Below, piece after piece: positions 1 to 8,314 of a stretch of DNA of 64,000 nucleotides. Every line of letters starts with the position of its first letter. The stretch's first letter is position 1. The position numbers and the translations under genes were made by a program. The notes below the pieces were generated by a model. That model saw only the letters and a list, made by a program, of their open reading frames with translations. It searched no databases and was not told the origin of the DNA. Source of the stretch: Planctomycetota bacterium (GTDB lineage: Bacteria; Planctomycetota; Planctomycetia; Gemmatales; Gemmataceae); the NCBI GenBank assembly GCA_016191165.1, contig JACPPF010000023.1:157045-221044 (forward strand), in the 5' to 3' direction.

Positions 1-768
1 GACAAGCTCGGCAAAGTGCCCCGGGAGAATGTGCAAAGGGAGATGGCCGAGCGCGCGGGCGCGACGATGGCGCAAACGGACCGGCTGCTCGATTTCGTGC
101 AAACGACCGGATCGAAAGCGGACGTCCTCGGTCGCTTGAAGGCGGAGTTCGGCACCAACGCGAAGGCGGCCGACGGCATCCAGCGCCTCGAAGAGTTGCT
201 GACCGCGGCAACGACCGCCGGCATCCCCGACGGCATGATCGTGCTCGATCTCTCCATCGCGCGCGGGCTGGATTACTACACCGGCACCGTATACGAAACT
301 TTTCTTACTGACCTGCCCAAAATCGGCAGCGTCTGCTCCGGCGGGCGCTACGACAACCTCGCGGGGCTTTACACGAAGCAAGCGCTGCCCGGCGTCGGCG
401 CCTCGCTGGGTCTCGACCGATTGCTCGCCGCCCTGGAGGAGTTGAAACTGCTCAACAGCAGTGCGACGCCGGCCCCGGTGTTCATCGTGCAATTCACGGC
501 CGAACGCATCGGCGACTATCAGCGTATGGCACGCGCACTTCGAGCCGTCGGCATCGGAGCGGAGGTTTTCCCGGACGCCAAGAAACTAGGCCAGCAGTTT
601 CAATATGCGGAGAAACGCGGGCACAAGATCGCCCTCATCGCCGGCCCGGACGATTTCACCGCGGGGACATGGAACGTCAAGGATCTGGCAAAACGCGCGG
701 AACGCAAGGGCGTACCGGAAGGGGACGTGGCGGCGCTGGTGCGCGAAATGCTCGTCGGCCCCGTTTAG
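1..768 (+). CDS. hisS: Histidyl-tRNA synthetase, C-terminal part (5' end outside window)
   Basis: Cytoplasmic enzyme that charges tRNA-His with histidine. The reading frame is open from base 1, so the N-terminal part lies upstream. The histidine-binding motif ARGLDYYTGTVYE is near residue 91 of the visible part, class II motif 3 follows (GVGASLGLDRL), and the last ~95 residues form the HisRS anticodon-binding domain, starting at APVFIVQ. The TAG stop lies inside a short palindrome (GTTTAGCGC/GCGCTAAAC), so the repeat sets the last residues. Identification is secure. Confidence 0.95.
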   Translation, partial: DKLGKVPRENVQREMAERAGATMAQTDRLLDFVQTTGSKADVLGRLKAEFGTNAKAADGIQRLEELLTAATTAGIPDGMIVLDLSIARGLDYYTGTVYETFLTDLPKIGSVCSGGRYDNLAGLYTKQALPGVGASLGLDRLLAALEELKLLNSSATPAPVFIVQFTAERIGDYQRMARALRAVGIGAEVFPDAKKLGQQFQYAEKRGHKIALIAGPDDFTAGTWNVKDLAKRAERKGVPEGDVAALVREMLVGPV

Positions 769-799
769 CGCCCGCATGGCGCCACGCGAGCGCTAAACG
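762..799. repeat. Intergenic palindrome, GTTTAGCGC family
   Basis: The 10-bp arms CGTTTAGCGC (762-771) and GCGCTAAACG (790-799) are perfect inverse copies. The left arm contains the hisS stop codon. Copies or half-copies recur at 36830-36897 and near 4880, 25470 and 31690. Confidence 0.75.
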
Positions 800-821
800 T
801 AAAGACAACACCCGAATTCCA

Positions 822-1520
822 ATGGACCGCAGCAACCCCTACGAAGCCGCTTTCGAGACCTTCCTGCGCGAGCAGGGGCTGTGCTATGTCGCCGTCGATG
901 AGGCACGCCGGGCGGTCCTCGGCGATGTTCCGGTCAAGAATCTCGACTTCATCATCCTGGGTCCGACCGGCGCCAAGCTGCTTGTCGATGTCAAGGGCCG
1001 GCAGTTTCCCGGCGGCCCGGCCAGCAGACCTCGCTACGTCTGGGAGAGTTGGGCGACGCAAGAAGACGTCAACGGCCTGACTCACTGGCAGGGGCTCTTC
1101 GGCAACGACTACCTGCCGCTCTTCGTCTTCATGTATCGCGTGTTGCCGATTGTGTCCCTTGACGATTCACCCGACATCTGGCGTCATCAAGGTGAAACCT
1201 ACCTTTTCCGCGGCGTCAGGCTCGATGAATATCGCAAACATATGCGAGTGCGCAGCCCGAAGTGGGGCACGGTGGGACTGCCCAAGGGAAAGTTCGAGGA
1301 GATCGCCCGGCCGTTTCGCTACTATAGTCATGAGTGCCCCGTGATTGCATCAACCGAGGAAAACGATGGGCCGGATCAAGCTCGGCATTTGTCAGAAGTC
1401 ACTCGGGCTGCCCTTCAGGCGTTCGTTGCCCCCGGCGCGCCAGCTTGGCGTGGACGGTCTCGAACTGGAGGCGGCGGGGGAACTGCTGCCCCAGAACCTG
1501 ACAGCGACGGGCCGCCGTGA
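822..1520 (+). CDS. HYExAFE-type protein of unknown function
   Basis: The N-terminus carries NPYEAAFE at residues 5-12, a variant of the YExAFE signature that names a planctomycete family of unknown role. The body is globular and ends in sense around RPFRYYSHE; there are no membrane segments. The start at 822 is chosen because the signature follows it directly; the frame is open back to 669, but that stretch overlaps hisS. The last ~50 residues overlap the next gene by 155 bases and look like out-of-frame translation (Gly/Pro/Arg-rich), so the ancestral stop was probably nearer 1370. Confidence 0.7.
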   Translation: MDRSNPYEAAFETFLREQGLCYVAVDEARRAVLGDVPVKNLDFIILGPTGAKLLVDVKGRQFPGGPASRPRYVWESWATQEDVNGLTHWQGLFGNDYLPLFVFMYRVLPIVSLDDSPDIWRHQGETYLFRGVRLDEYRKHMRVRSPKWGTVGLPKGKFEEIARPFRYYSHECPVIASTEENDGPDQARHLSEVTRAALQAFVAPGAPAWRGRSRTGGGGGTAAPEPDSDGPP

Positions 1521-2235
1521 AATCACGCACCTGTTGCGCTCCCATGACCTCGCCGTAACGGCGCTCACCTGTCCAATCCGCCGCGGCCTCGATCAACCCC
1601 AGGACCTGGAACCCCGGCTCGAACAAATCCGCCTGACGATGGCCCTGGCCCACGACCTCGGCCCGCGCCTGGTGATAATCCAGGCAGGGCAAATCCCTGA
1701 TTTTCTCCCCTCTCCCTCTGAGAGAGGGGCCGGGGGTGAGGGTGCGATGCCGGAAATCATCACCGGTATTAAGCTCGCCCCGGAGGATGTGCGCGCCGCC
1801 CTGATGAAGGAAAGCCTCGACGCCCTCGGCAAACACGGCGACCGCATCGGCGTCATCGTCGCGCTGGACACGGGCGTGGACGCGCCGGAAACCGTTGCCG
1901 CCTATCTCGACCGCTTCGACACCGGCAGCCTGGCCGTCAGCTACAACCCCGCCAACCTGGTCATCAGCGGTCACAACCCGCACGATGCCGTCAGAACGTT
2001 GCGGCACCGGATCGTGCATGTTCATGCCGAGGATGCGCGGCGCATCAGCCCGAACCGCATGGCCACGGTCCCGCTGGGCCACGGCGACCTCGACTGGCTG
2101 ACGTTGCTCGCCGACCTCGACGAGATCGCCTACCGCGGCTTCTCCACGATCAAGGCCGACGATGGCGCCAACCTCGCCGCCGGCGTGGCGTTCCTGCGGC
2201 GGGTGATGGGGGGTAGTACGCCAAACCAGAAATGA
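1366..2235 (+). CDS. Sugar phosphate isomerase/epimerase-like TIM-barrel protein
   Basis: It has the xylose-isomerase-like TIM-barrel pattern of sugar phosphate isomerases/epimerases: a start of GRIKLGICQKSLGLP, then LGPRLVIIQAG, AVSYNPANLVISGH and HVHAEDARR, the last two near metal-ligand positions of the fold. The substrate is unknown. The start at 1366 is preferred over 1345 because GRIKLGI is the first beta strand. Residues ~112-128 are encoded by a GC-rich palindrome (1707-1729) inserted in frame between strand and helix. An IS remnant separates it from the downstream oxidoreductase, a common partner for such enzymes. Confidence 0.8.
   Translation: MGRIKLGICQKSLGLPFRRSLPPARQLGVDGLELEAAGELLPQNLTATGRREITHLLRSHDLAVTALTCPIRRGLDQPQDLEPRLEQIRLTMALAHDLGPRLVIIQAGQIPDFLPSPSERGAGGEGAMPEIITGIKLAPEDVRAALMKESLDALGKHGDRIGVIVALDTGVDAPETVAAYLDRFDTGSLAVSYNPANLVISGHNPHDAVRTLRHRIVHVHAEDARRISPNRMATVPLGHGDLDWLTLLADLDEIAYRGFSTIKADDGANLAAGVAFLRRVMGGSTPNQK
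1707..1729. repeat. Palindrome inserted in frame inside a CDS
   Basis: CCCCTCTC (1707-1714) and GAGAGGGG (1722-1729) are inverse arms, followed by CCGGGGGTGAGGGTG. The unit resembles a short interspersed element seen between genes in many GC-rich bacteria. Here it is translated as SPSERGAGGEG within the sugar isomerase. Confidence 0.65.
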
Positions 2236-2400
2236 GCTGCCGCACCAGATTACCGCGACCGGGAAAAGGCGTCAGGACCGAATGGCACTGTCCACCGTTT
2301 CGCCGTGGGGTTTGTACTGCCGGCACGGTCCTTTTGCGCCGGCACGGTTGCGTGCTTGAAAAAATGCGCTGGCCACGCGGCCGCGGCGATTTTGCTCTTG

Positions 2401-2487
2401 CCGTGGAGACCTTCCTTGGCGTAAGATCGCCCGACCGTGGAGACCTTCCTTGGGTGCGTGCATGCACTTTTGACCAAGGAAGGTCTC
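2401..2487 (+). repeat. Direct repeat plus hairpin before the transposase start
   Basis: CCGTGGAGACCTTCCTTGG occurs twice (2401-2419, 2435-2453). The second copy pairs with CCAAGGAAGGTCTC (2474-2487) as a 14-bp stem that ends right at the ATG at 2488. Such a stem could hide the start codon from ribosomes; that role is inferred. Confidence 0.55.
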
Positions 2488-3460
2488 ATGCTTTTTACCA
2501 ACTTTGCTTTTATCAGGCGATCCTTTTTGCAGCACAGCGGCTTGCCCTTTGCCGAATGCTTGTCCGAAGAAACGATCGCACAAATCCATCGAGACGCCCA
2601 CATGCCCACGCCCGTTGAGCAGGCGGAGCGGGGGACGATCTACACGACGCCGGTAACCCTGTGGGCGTTTCTGTCGCAGGTGTTGCATAAGGCAGAGCAT
2701 CGCTCCTGCGCGGCGGCGGTGGCGCGCGTCGTGGTGCTGTGCGTCGCTCTGGGACGCGAACCCTGCTCCGACGACACCGGCGCCTACTGCCGCGCGCGTG
2801 CGCGGCTGCCGCTCGCGCTGATCCAGCGGGCGACGCTTCATGTCGCCGACGCGGCCCAAACGCCCGGACTGGATGGATCAAGACACATACGATAGTATAC
2901 CTACATCCCTCCAAGTGCGTGAAGTTCACGTGCAAGTCAATCAACCCGGCTTCCGCGTCCAGTCGTTCATCGTCGCCACCACGTTGACCGATGCCGACGC
3001 CTTTACGAGCGACGACATCGCCGAACTGTATCACCAGCGTTGGTTGGTGGAACTCGACATCCGCGCCATCAAAATCACTCTGGGCATGGATGTGCTCCGC
3101 TGCAAAACGCCCGACATGGTGGTTAAAGAAATCTGGACCTGCTTGCTTGCCTACAACCTGATTCGGCAACGCATCCTGCAAGCGGCGTTGTCAGCCAAGC
3201 GTTCGCCGCGGCAAATCAGTTTCACCGCAACCATGCGGAAGGTGGCCGCATCGTGGCAAGTGATCCTGAAGTGCGACGACGAAATGGCACCCCTGCTGAT
3301 CGAAGTCCACTTGCGCGACCTGGCGAAACACCTCATCGGCGATCGCCCGAATCGGGTCGAGCCACGCGCCATCAAACGCCGCCCCAAGCCGCACCGCTTG
3401 TTGACCAAGCCGCGCGCTCAAGCCCAGGCGGACCTGAAGAACGGAACGCCGGTGGCATAA
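2488..3460 (+). pseudogene. IS4-family transposase, internally deleted and frameshifted
   Basis: The N-terminal part reads from 2488 (LFTNFAFIRRSFLQHSGLPF) to about 2860. The C-terminal part continues in another frame from about 2860 (RPDWMDQDTYDSIP) to 3460. The C-terminal half holds the IS4 signature Y-x2-R-x3-E-x6-K (YHQRWLVELDIRAIK, ~3028-3072), so the catalytic Glu is present. The segment carrying the two catalytic Asp residues has been deleted: a full-length family member is over 400 residues, while the two fragments together give ~320. The enzyme should be inactive. Confidence 0.8.
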
Positions 3461-3730
3461 AAGGAGCACAGCGCCCACGCCGAAAGGAGGCGAGCCGGGT
3501 CAATCACTTTCCAATGTGCCACTCCATCCCTACCTCAACCCCAGGGCTAGGAGTCCCGGACCGGTGCGCGCCGCGCCGCGGCAGCCAAGCGCTCAGCCCC
3601 AAAACCAAACGCCGCCCGTTGCCCGACAATCGTTCATTCGGGATGAATCGCCCTAACCCCAAACCAGGCAAAGGACAGTGCCATTCGGGTTCTTCAATTA
3701 CACGTCCATTCACCGGAAGGAGCATTCACC

Positions 3731-4858
3731 GTGGCCAAACAGAAAGTCAACGTCGCCATCATCGGCCTGGGTTTCGGGGCCGAGTTTATTCCGATTTATC
3801 AGCACCACCCCAATGCCAACATGTACGCCATCTGCCAGCGGACCGAGAAGAAACTGCACGAGGTCGGCGATGCGTTCAAGGTGGCCAAGCGGTATACGAA
3901 GTACGAGGAGGTGCTCGCGGACAAGGACGTCGATTTCGTCCACATCAATTCGCCGATTCCCGATCATGCGCCGCAATCGATCGCCGCGCTCAAGGCGGGC
4001 AAGCATGTCATGTGCACGGTCCCGATGGCTACGAGCGTTGCGGATTGTCAGCAGATCGTGGAACTTGTCAAGAAGACGGGCCTGAAGTACATGATGGCCG
4101 AGACCGTCGTTTACGCGCGCGAGTTCCTGTTCGTTCGAGAGCTTTACCAGAAAGGCGAACTCGGAAAGCTACAGTACATCCAGGCCAGCCATCAGCAGGA
4201 TATGGACGGTTGGCCGAACTACTGGCCTGGGCTACCGCCGATGCACTATGCGACGCATTGCGTTGGCCCGTGCCTGGGTTTGACGAAGGCGGAGGCGGAA
4301 TACGTCTCTTGTTTCGGCTCCGGCACGATCCGTGAGGAGTTGATACCCAAATACAACTCGCCGTTCGCGGTGGAGACGTGCCATGTCAAGTTTCGCAACA
4401 GCGACGTCAGCGCCCGGATTATCCGTTCGCTATTCGATGTCGCCCGGCAATATCGCGAAAGCATCGACGTATATGGATCGAAGAAGTCGTTCGAGTGGCC
4501 GCTGATCGAAGGCGAGGAACCGGTGATCCACACGGCCAAGAAGCCGGAGCCTGAGATTCCTGAGCGCGTGAAGACGCCGGATTACGCACATTTATTACCG
4601 GAGCCGATTCGCCGCTTCACCACCAAGGGCGTCTACGACGCAGGTGACCACGCGCACCTGTCGTTCGTACAAGGCGGCGGGCATGGCGGGTCGCATCCGC
4701 ACCTCGTCCACGAGTTCGTGGACGCCCTGGTGAAGGAGCGTGATCCATTCCCCAATGCGGTGCAATCCGCCAACTGGACGTGCGTCGGCATTTTGGCGCA
4801 CGAGTCAGCGATGAGGGGCGGCGAGATCATCAAACTACCGGCGTTCACGTTGTCGTAG
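3731..4858 (+). CDS. Gfo/Idh/MocA-family oxidoreductase
   Basis: NAD(P)-dependent sugar or cyclitol dehydrogenase fold of 375 residues. The Rossmann motif VAIIGLGFGAEF is at residues 8-19, followed by HINSPIPDH and the family EKP-like position (here TVPMATS), then the alpha/beta C-terminal dimer domain. The start is GTG at 3731, supported by AAGGAG about nine bases upstream (3717-3722) and by the fit of the first beta strand. Substrate unknown. The right end of the IS remnant lies just upstream, so its original promoter may have been separated from it. Confidence 0.85.
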   Translation: MAKQKVNVAIIGLGFGAEFIPIYQHHPNANMYAICQRTEKKLHEVGDAFKVAKRYTKYEEVLADKDVDFVHINSPIPDHAPQSIAALKAGKHVMCTVPMATSVADCQQIVELVKKTGLKYMMAETVVYAREFLFVRELYQKGELGKLQYIQASHQQDMDGWPNYWPGLPPMHYATHCVGPCLGLTKAEAEYVSCFGSGTIREELIPKYNSPFAVETCHVKFRNSDVSARIIRSLFDVARQYRESIDVYGSKKSFEWPLIEGEEPVIHTAKKPEPEIPERVKTPDYAHLLPEPIRRFTTKGVYDAGDHAHLSFVQGGGHGGSHPHLVHEFVDALVKERDPFPNAVQSANWTCVGILAHESAMRGGEIIKLPAFTLS

Positions 4859-4996
4859 CGATTTCTCGTCCGGCGCTCGCGCGGCGCCCGGCGGGCGCTA
4901 AACTGCAAGTGGAGCCGAAGAATTAGCTGGCGTTTCACAAGCCAGGTGAAGTAGAATAACCGGCACGATCCTGCCAACCCAAATCGGAGGTAGCCC

Positions 4997-6178
4997 ATGC
5001 GCCTTGTTTGCCCAGCTTGCAACGTTGGCTTGAAAGTTTCCGATACCTTTCAGCGCGGGAAATGCCCCAAGTGCAAGGGGGACATCTCCTCCGCCGACCG
5101 AAGACCGGAGCATGGGAATTCCACCTACCTTTGGGCCCTGGGCGGCGGCACGGCTGGGTGCTTCTTGTTGTTGCTCGCCGGCCTGGTCGTCTGGTTCGGT
5201 GTCACCGGCGCCAGGAAATCGGCTCCGGATGCGGTACTGGCAGCGAATGAGCCCAAGGCCAAGCCCGACGAAAACAGCAAACGCGAAAGCGCGCGAGGCC
5301 AAACGAAAAAACCAGACGATGAATCAGGACGCCGCGTTGCCGTCCGGGATGACGATGAAGACGAGACCGATCCGCGCGTGCCGCTGGACAGCCTGTTGAA
5401 GCGGCGACCGATGGGTCCGATGGACTCCGAACCGGCGCCGCGGATCGACTTGATTCAGCCGATTGATCCCGGCAAGGGAACCCCCAGCCCGGAGCCCAAG
5501 AAAGAACCTGAGCCGACCCAGACGCCCGAGGTGAGCAAGGTTCCCGATCCGAAACCGAAGGTCGAACCGCCGCGTGTCGATCAGGCTCAATTTCTGGGCG
5601 CGCGTGCCAAGGGAAAACGATTTTGCATAATCGCGGACTGCTCAGGCAGCATGTCAGGCAACGCGATCGTTGAGCTTCGCGCGGAGACGTGCAAGACGTT
5701 GCTTGGGCTCGATCCGAGCCGCGAGTTCTACGTCATCTTCTATCACACCGTCAAGATTCCCATGCCCTATCCGACCTGGCTGCCGGCCACCAAGGCGAAC
5801 CTGAACCAAATCCTGCCGTTCGTGCAAAATATTCGCCCGCAGGGAGGTACGCAACCGGGCCCGGCGTTTGTACACGCATTCAATCTATTTCCGCGGCCGG
5901 ATGCGATCTTTTTCATGACCGACGGTCTGATTCCCGCCAATGTCCCGGCCCAGGTGGCCCAACTCAATTCGCGCGGGACCAGGGTTCCGATTCATACCAT
6001 CATGTTCACGCGCGATTGGACCACCGGCGGTTTCGGACCCAAGTTCAAGGGCAACAAAAGTATCAATCCCCAGCGCGCCCAGCAGATGTTGCAAATGTTC
6101 CGGACTCGGGGCGAGCCGCCTCTCCGCGCGATCGCGATGCAATCCGGCGGAACCTTCCGGCACGTCACGGGAAGATAA
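4997..6178 (+). CDS. Membrane protein: zinc ribbon, TM helix, VWA domain
   Basis: Four cysteines, C5/C8 and C23/C26 (CPAC...CPKC), form an N-terminal zinc ribbon. One membrane helix spans about residues 45-70. A charged Pro/Lys/Glu-rich linker follows, then a von Willebrand factor A domain from about residue 205. The metal site is intact: DCSGSMSG near residue 214 (DxSxS) and FMTDG near 305. The arrangement suggests a cytoplasmic ribbon and a VWA domain across the membrane, but the function is not known. The next gene starts 48 bases downstream. Confidence 0.75.
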   Translation: MRLVCPACNVGLKVSDTFQRGKCPKCKGDISSADRRPEHGNSTYLWALGGGTAGCFLLLLAGLVVWFGVTGARKSAPDAVLAANEPKAKPDENSKRESARGQTKKPDDESGRRVAVRDDDEDETDPRVPLDSLLKRRPMGPMDSEPAPRIDLIQPIDPGKGTPSPEPKKEPEPTQTPEVSKVPDPKPKVEPPRVDQAQFLGARAKGKRFCIIADCSGSMSGNAIVELRAETCKTLLGLDPSREFYVIFYHTVKIPMPYPTWLPATKANLNQILPFVQNIRPQGGTQPGPAFVHAFNLFPRPDAIFFMTDGLIPANVPAQVAQLNSRGTRVPIHTIMFTRDWTTGGFGPKFKGNKSINPQRAQQMLQMFRTRGEPPLRAIAMQSGGTFRHVTGR

Positions 6179-6226
6179 GGACAAACCGCGCCGGGCGGAA
6201 TGCCAGGCGCCGCGAGGGCAACCACC

Positions 6227-7276
6227 ATGACACGGACACGTTTCCTTTTCGCAACGCTGCTCGGTCTGACGCTTGCGAGCGATGCGTCGGCCCAGTTCTT
6301 CGCGCCGATCATCGGCCTGCCGGTGATCGCCCGCGACGGCATTGCCTTTCATATCGGCGGCCGGCGTTTGCGCATCGACGGCTTCCTCGGCTTCGGTCCG
6401 CCTTATCCCGCCGTCGTGCCGGTCACGCCAACGCCATTCGGGTTTCGCCAGGTTGCTCCCGCGTATCTCCCCTACTCCTATTACGGATATGGCTACGGGT
6501 ACAGCTATGGATTCCCGTTTCCGGGCTACGGTTCGATCAATCAAAATTACTCGCTGACGATCATCACGCCTCCCGCGCTGGTTCGGCCGCGCCTTTCGCT
6601 CGTGCAGGATCGGGAGGTTGAAGACCTCTCCGGCATCGATCTGGATGTCGAATCGCCCACGAAAATCTGGGGCAACAAGCGCGGACTGGCTAAGGGCCGC
6701 CCGGGCGCCAACAAGGACGAACTGGTCAAGGCGCCGAAGGGTGAGGACGAGAAAAAGAACGAACTGGCCGCCAATCAAGTCAAGCCTCCCGCCGCACTGC
6801 CGCCAAAGGTTGACAGGCGCTCGGAAGGCGAACAGCTCATCGACGAAGGCATCGCTTCTTTCCGCAAACGCGAGTTCGGCCTCGCGCTGTTGCGTTTTCG
6901 GCAAGCGGGCGAGGCCGATCCTCCCGGTCCACGGGCGGGGTTTTATCAGGCGCAGGCGAACCTCGCCATCGGCAAATACGCCCAGGCCGCTGACCTTCTC
7001 AAGGATGCGTTGCGAAAAAACCCCGACTGGCCTGCCAGCAATTTCCGTCCGAAGAAGGATTTGTACGGCGACCCCGCGGACCTGATGAATCTGCGCAAAC
7101 GCCTTGAACAAGCCCAGGCCGCTGACCCCAATGACGCGGACCTGCTGTTTTTGCTGGGCTATTTGTCGTGGTTCGACGGGCAGCGCGATGAAGCCGTCGC
7201 CTTATTCAATCGCTCGCGCGTCCGGGCCGGCGACACACAATGGTGCGATCTGTTCTTGAAGGTAGCGAAGAAGTAG
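6227..7276 (+). CDS. Secreted TPR-containing protein
   Basis: The start at 6227 gives a typical signal peptide (TRTRFLFATLLGLTLASDASA, cut after ASA). A Tyr/Gly-rich stretch (YYGYGYGYSYGF) lies near residues 85-97, a Lys-rich linker covers ~150-195, and two to three TPR-like helix pairs fill the C-terminal third (EGEQLIDEGIASFRKREFG, AQANLAIGKYAQAADLLKDA, DADLLFLLGYLSWFDGQRD). It is probably a periplasmic or surface binding protein. It lies behind the VWA membrane protein in the same direction and could be transcribed with it. Confidence 0.7.
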   Translation: MTRTRFLFATLLGLTLASDASAQFFAPIIGLPVIARDGIAFHIGGRRLRIDGFLGFGPPYPAVVPVTPTPFGFRQVAPAYLPYSYYGYGYGYSYGFPFPGYGSINQNYSLTIITPPALVRPRLSLVQDREVEDLSGIDLDVESPTKIWGNKRGLAKGRPGANKDELVKAPKGEDEKKNELAANQVKPPAALPPKVDRRSEGEQLIDEGIASFRKREFGLALLRFRQAGEADPPGPRAGFYQAQANLAIGKYAQAADLLKDALRKNPDWPASNFRPKKDLYGDPADLMNLRKRLEQAQAADPNDADLLFLLGYLSWFDGQRDEAVALFNRSRVRAGDTQWCDLFLKVAKK

Positions 7277-7293
7277 GTCGCGGAGACACATTG

Positions 7294-7884
7294 ATGGCAA
7301 ATCTGACCGTAGCGCCATACGGCTGGGAAAGGACGGCTCGCGCGGTGGAAAAGGTCAAGGATCGCCTGAAGCGAGCCGTGTCCGCCTTGCGGGACGCCAA
7401 CGTGCCCTACGCCGTGGTTGGCGGCAACGCGGTCGCCGAATGGGTCGGCCGCGCCGATGAGGCCGCTGTCCGCAACACACGCGATGTCGATATTCTCCTT
7501 CGTCGTGCCGATTTCGAGCCGGCGAAAGCGGCGCTTGTGGCGGCTGGATTCATCCATTGCAAGATCATGGAAGTGGACATGTTCCTCGACGGCGAGGCCG
7601 GGCGGGCCAAAGACGGAGTTCACGTGGTCTTCGCCGGCGAACGGCTCGATCCCAACAATATTACACCTGCTCCCGACGTGGCCGAGTCTGAACCGGCCGT
7701 TGAGTTTCAGGTCATCGCATTGCCCGCGTTGGTGCGGATGAAGCTCAACGCATTTCGGCTGAAGGACCGCGTTCACCTCGTGGACATGATCGACGTCGGT
7801 CTCGTGGACCAGACCTGGCCGGCGAACCTACCGCCGGAGTTGGGCAAACGGTTACAGGAACTGTTAGATAATCCCAATGGTTAG
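7294..7884 (+). CDS. Nucleotidyltransferase-fold protein
   Basis: A short protein of 196 residues with the minimal nucleotidyltransferase pattern: YAVVGGNAVAEW (G-G near residues 42-43) followed by TRDVDILL (D-x-D near 62-64). It resembles AbiEii/MNT-type enzymes, some of which are toxins that modify tRNA. No adjacent antitoxin is recognisable, so a toxin role is only possible. The start at 7294 is chosen because the upstream extension overlaps the previous gene. Confidence 0.65.
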   Translation: MANLTVAPYGWERTARAVEKVKDRLKRAVSALRDANVPYAVVGGNAVAEWVGRADEAAVRNTRDVDILLRRADFEPAKAALVAAGFIHCKIMEVDMFLDGEAGRAKDGVHVVFAGERLDPNNITPAPDVAESEPAVEFQVIALPALVRMKLNAFRLKDRVHLVDMIDVGLVDQTWPANLPPELGKRLQELLDNPNG

Positions 7885-7919
7885 CAGTTGCGCACCAGAG
7901 CAAGGGCTTCACCGCGGGC

Positions 7920-8255
7920 ATGATCAAGCAAGGCGGGAACCTGGACAGGTTTTTAGTCGTTGCGATGGCTGCCGCATTATGTTGGTGGTGGCCCCGCGAA
8001 CCGGATTTGACGCATTACTATGCCCGAATCAATGGAAAAATGACGCTCGATCACGTGCGCCACCTCATCGGATTTGATGAAGACCATCCCGACGGACGAA
8101 AAACGGATTCGGGCGCATTCGAACGGGCGTGGTCGTTCCTCGATGGCGCATGCATTACCGGTGTTTTTGACCCAAATGGTTTCTGTTATTACAAGGAAAT
8201 CGCGCCCCAGTTCTGTGGGGCCACGCCTCTAATGGCCGACTATATCGATCGGTAG
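7920..8255 (+). CDS. Hypothetical small protein
   Basis: 111 residues with no family recognised. A hydrophobic segment RFLVVAMAAALCWWW near residues 10-24 could be a signal anchor. The rest is soluble, with several Asp/His residues (LIGFDEDHPDG) and two late Cys. The start is uncertain. Codon usage fits the neighbours only loosely, so this is a moderate-confidence gene. Confidence 0.45.
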   Translation: MIKQGGNLDRFLVVAMAAALCWWWPREPDLTHYYARINGKMTLDHVRHLIGFDEDHPDGRKTDSGAFERAWSFLDGACITGVFDPNGFCYYKEIAPQFCGATPLMADYIDR

Positions 8256-8314
8256 AAAAGTCCCCGCTCAACTCCGCTTGTCCGTTCCTCGCCGCTCCTT
8301 TTACAATACTCCTC

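Larger units (their letters stand above)
2278..3688 (+). mobile_element. Degenerate IS4-like insertion sequence
   Basis: Perfect 16-bp terminal inverted repeats CCGAATGGCACTGTCC (2278-2293) and GGACAGTGCCATTCGG (3673-3688) enclose both ends of an IS4-family transposase whose middle is missing. No target duplication is obvious next to the repeats. About 200 bases without a gene lie between the transposase remnant and the right end. The element sits between a sugar isomerase and an oxidoreductase and ends some 30 bases before the oxidoreductase ribosome site. Confidence 0.75.
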
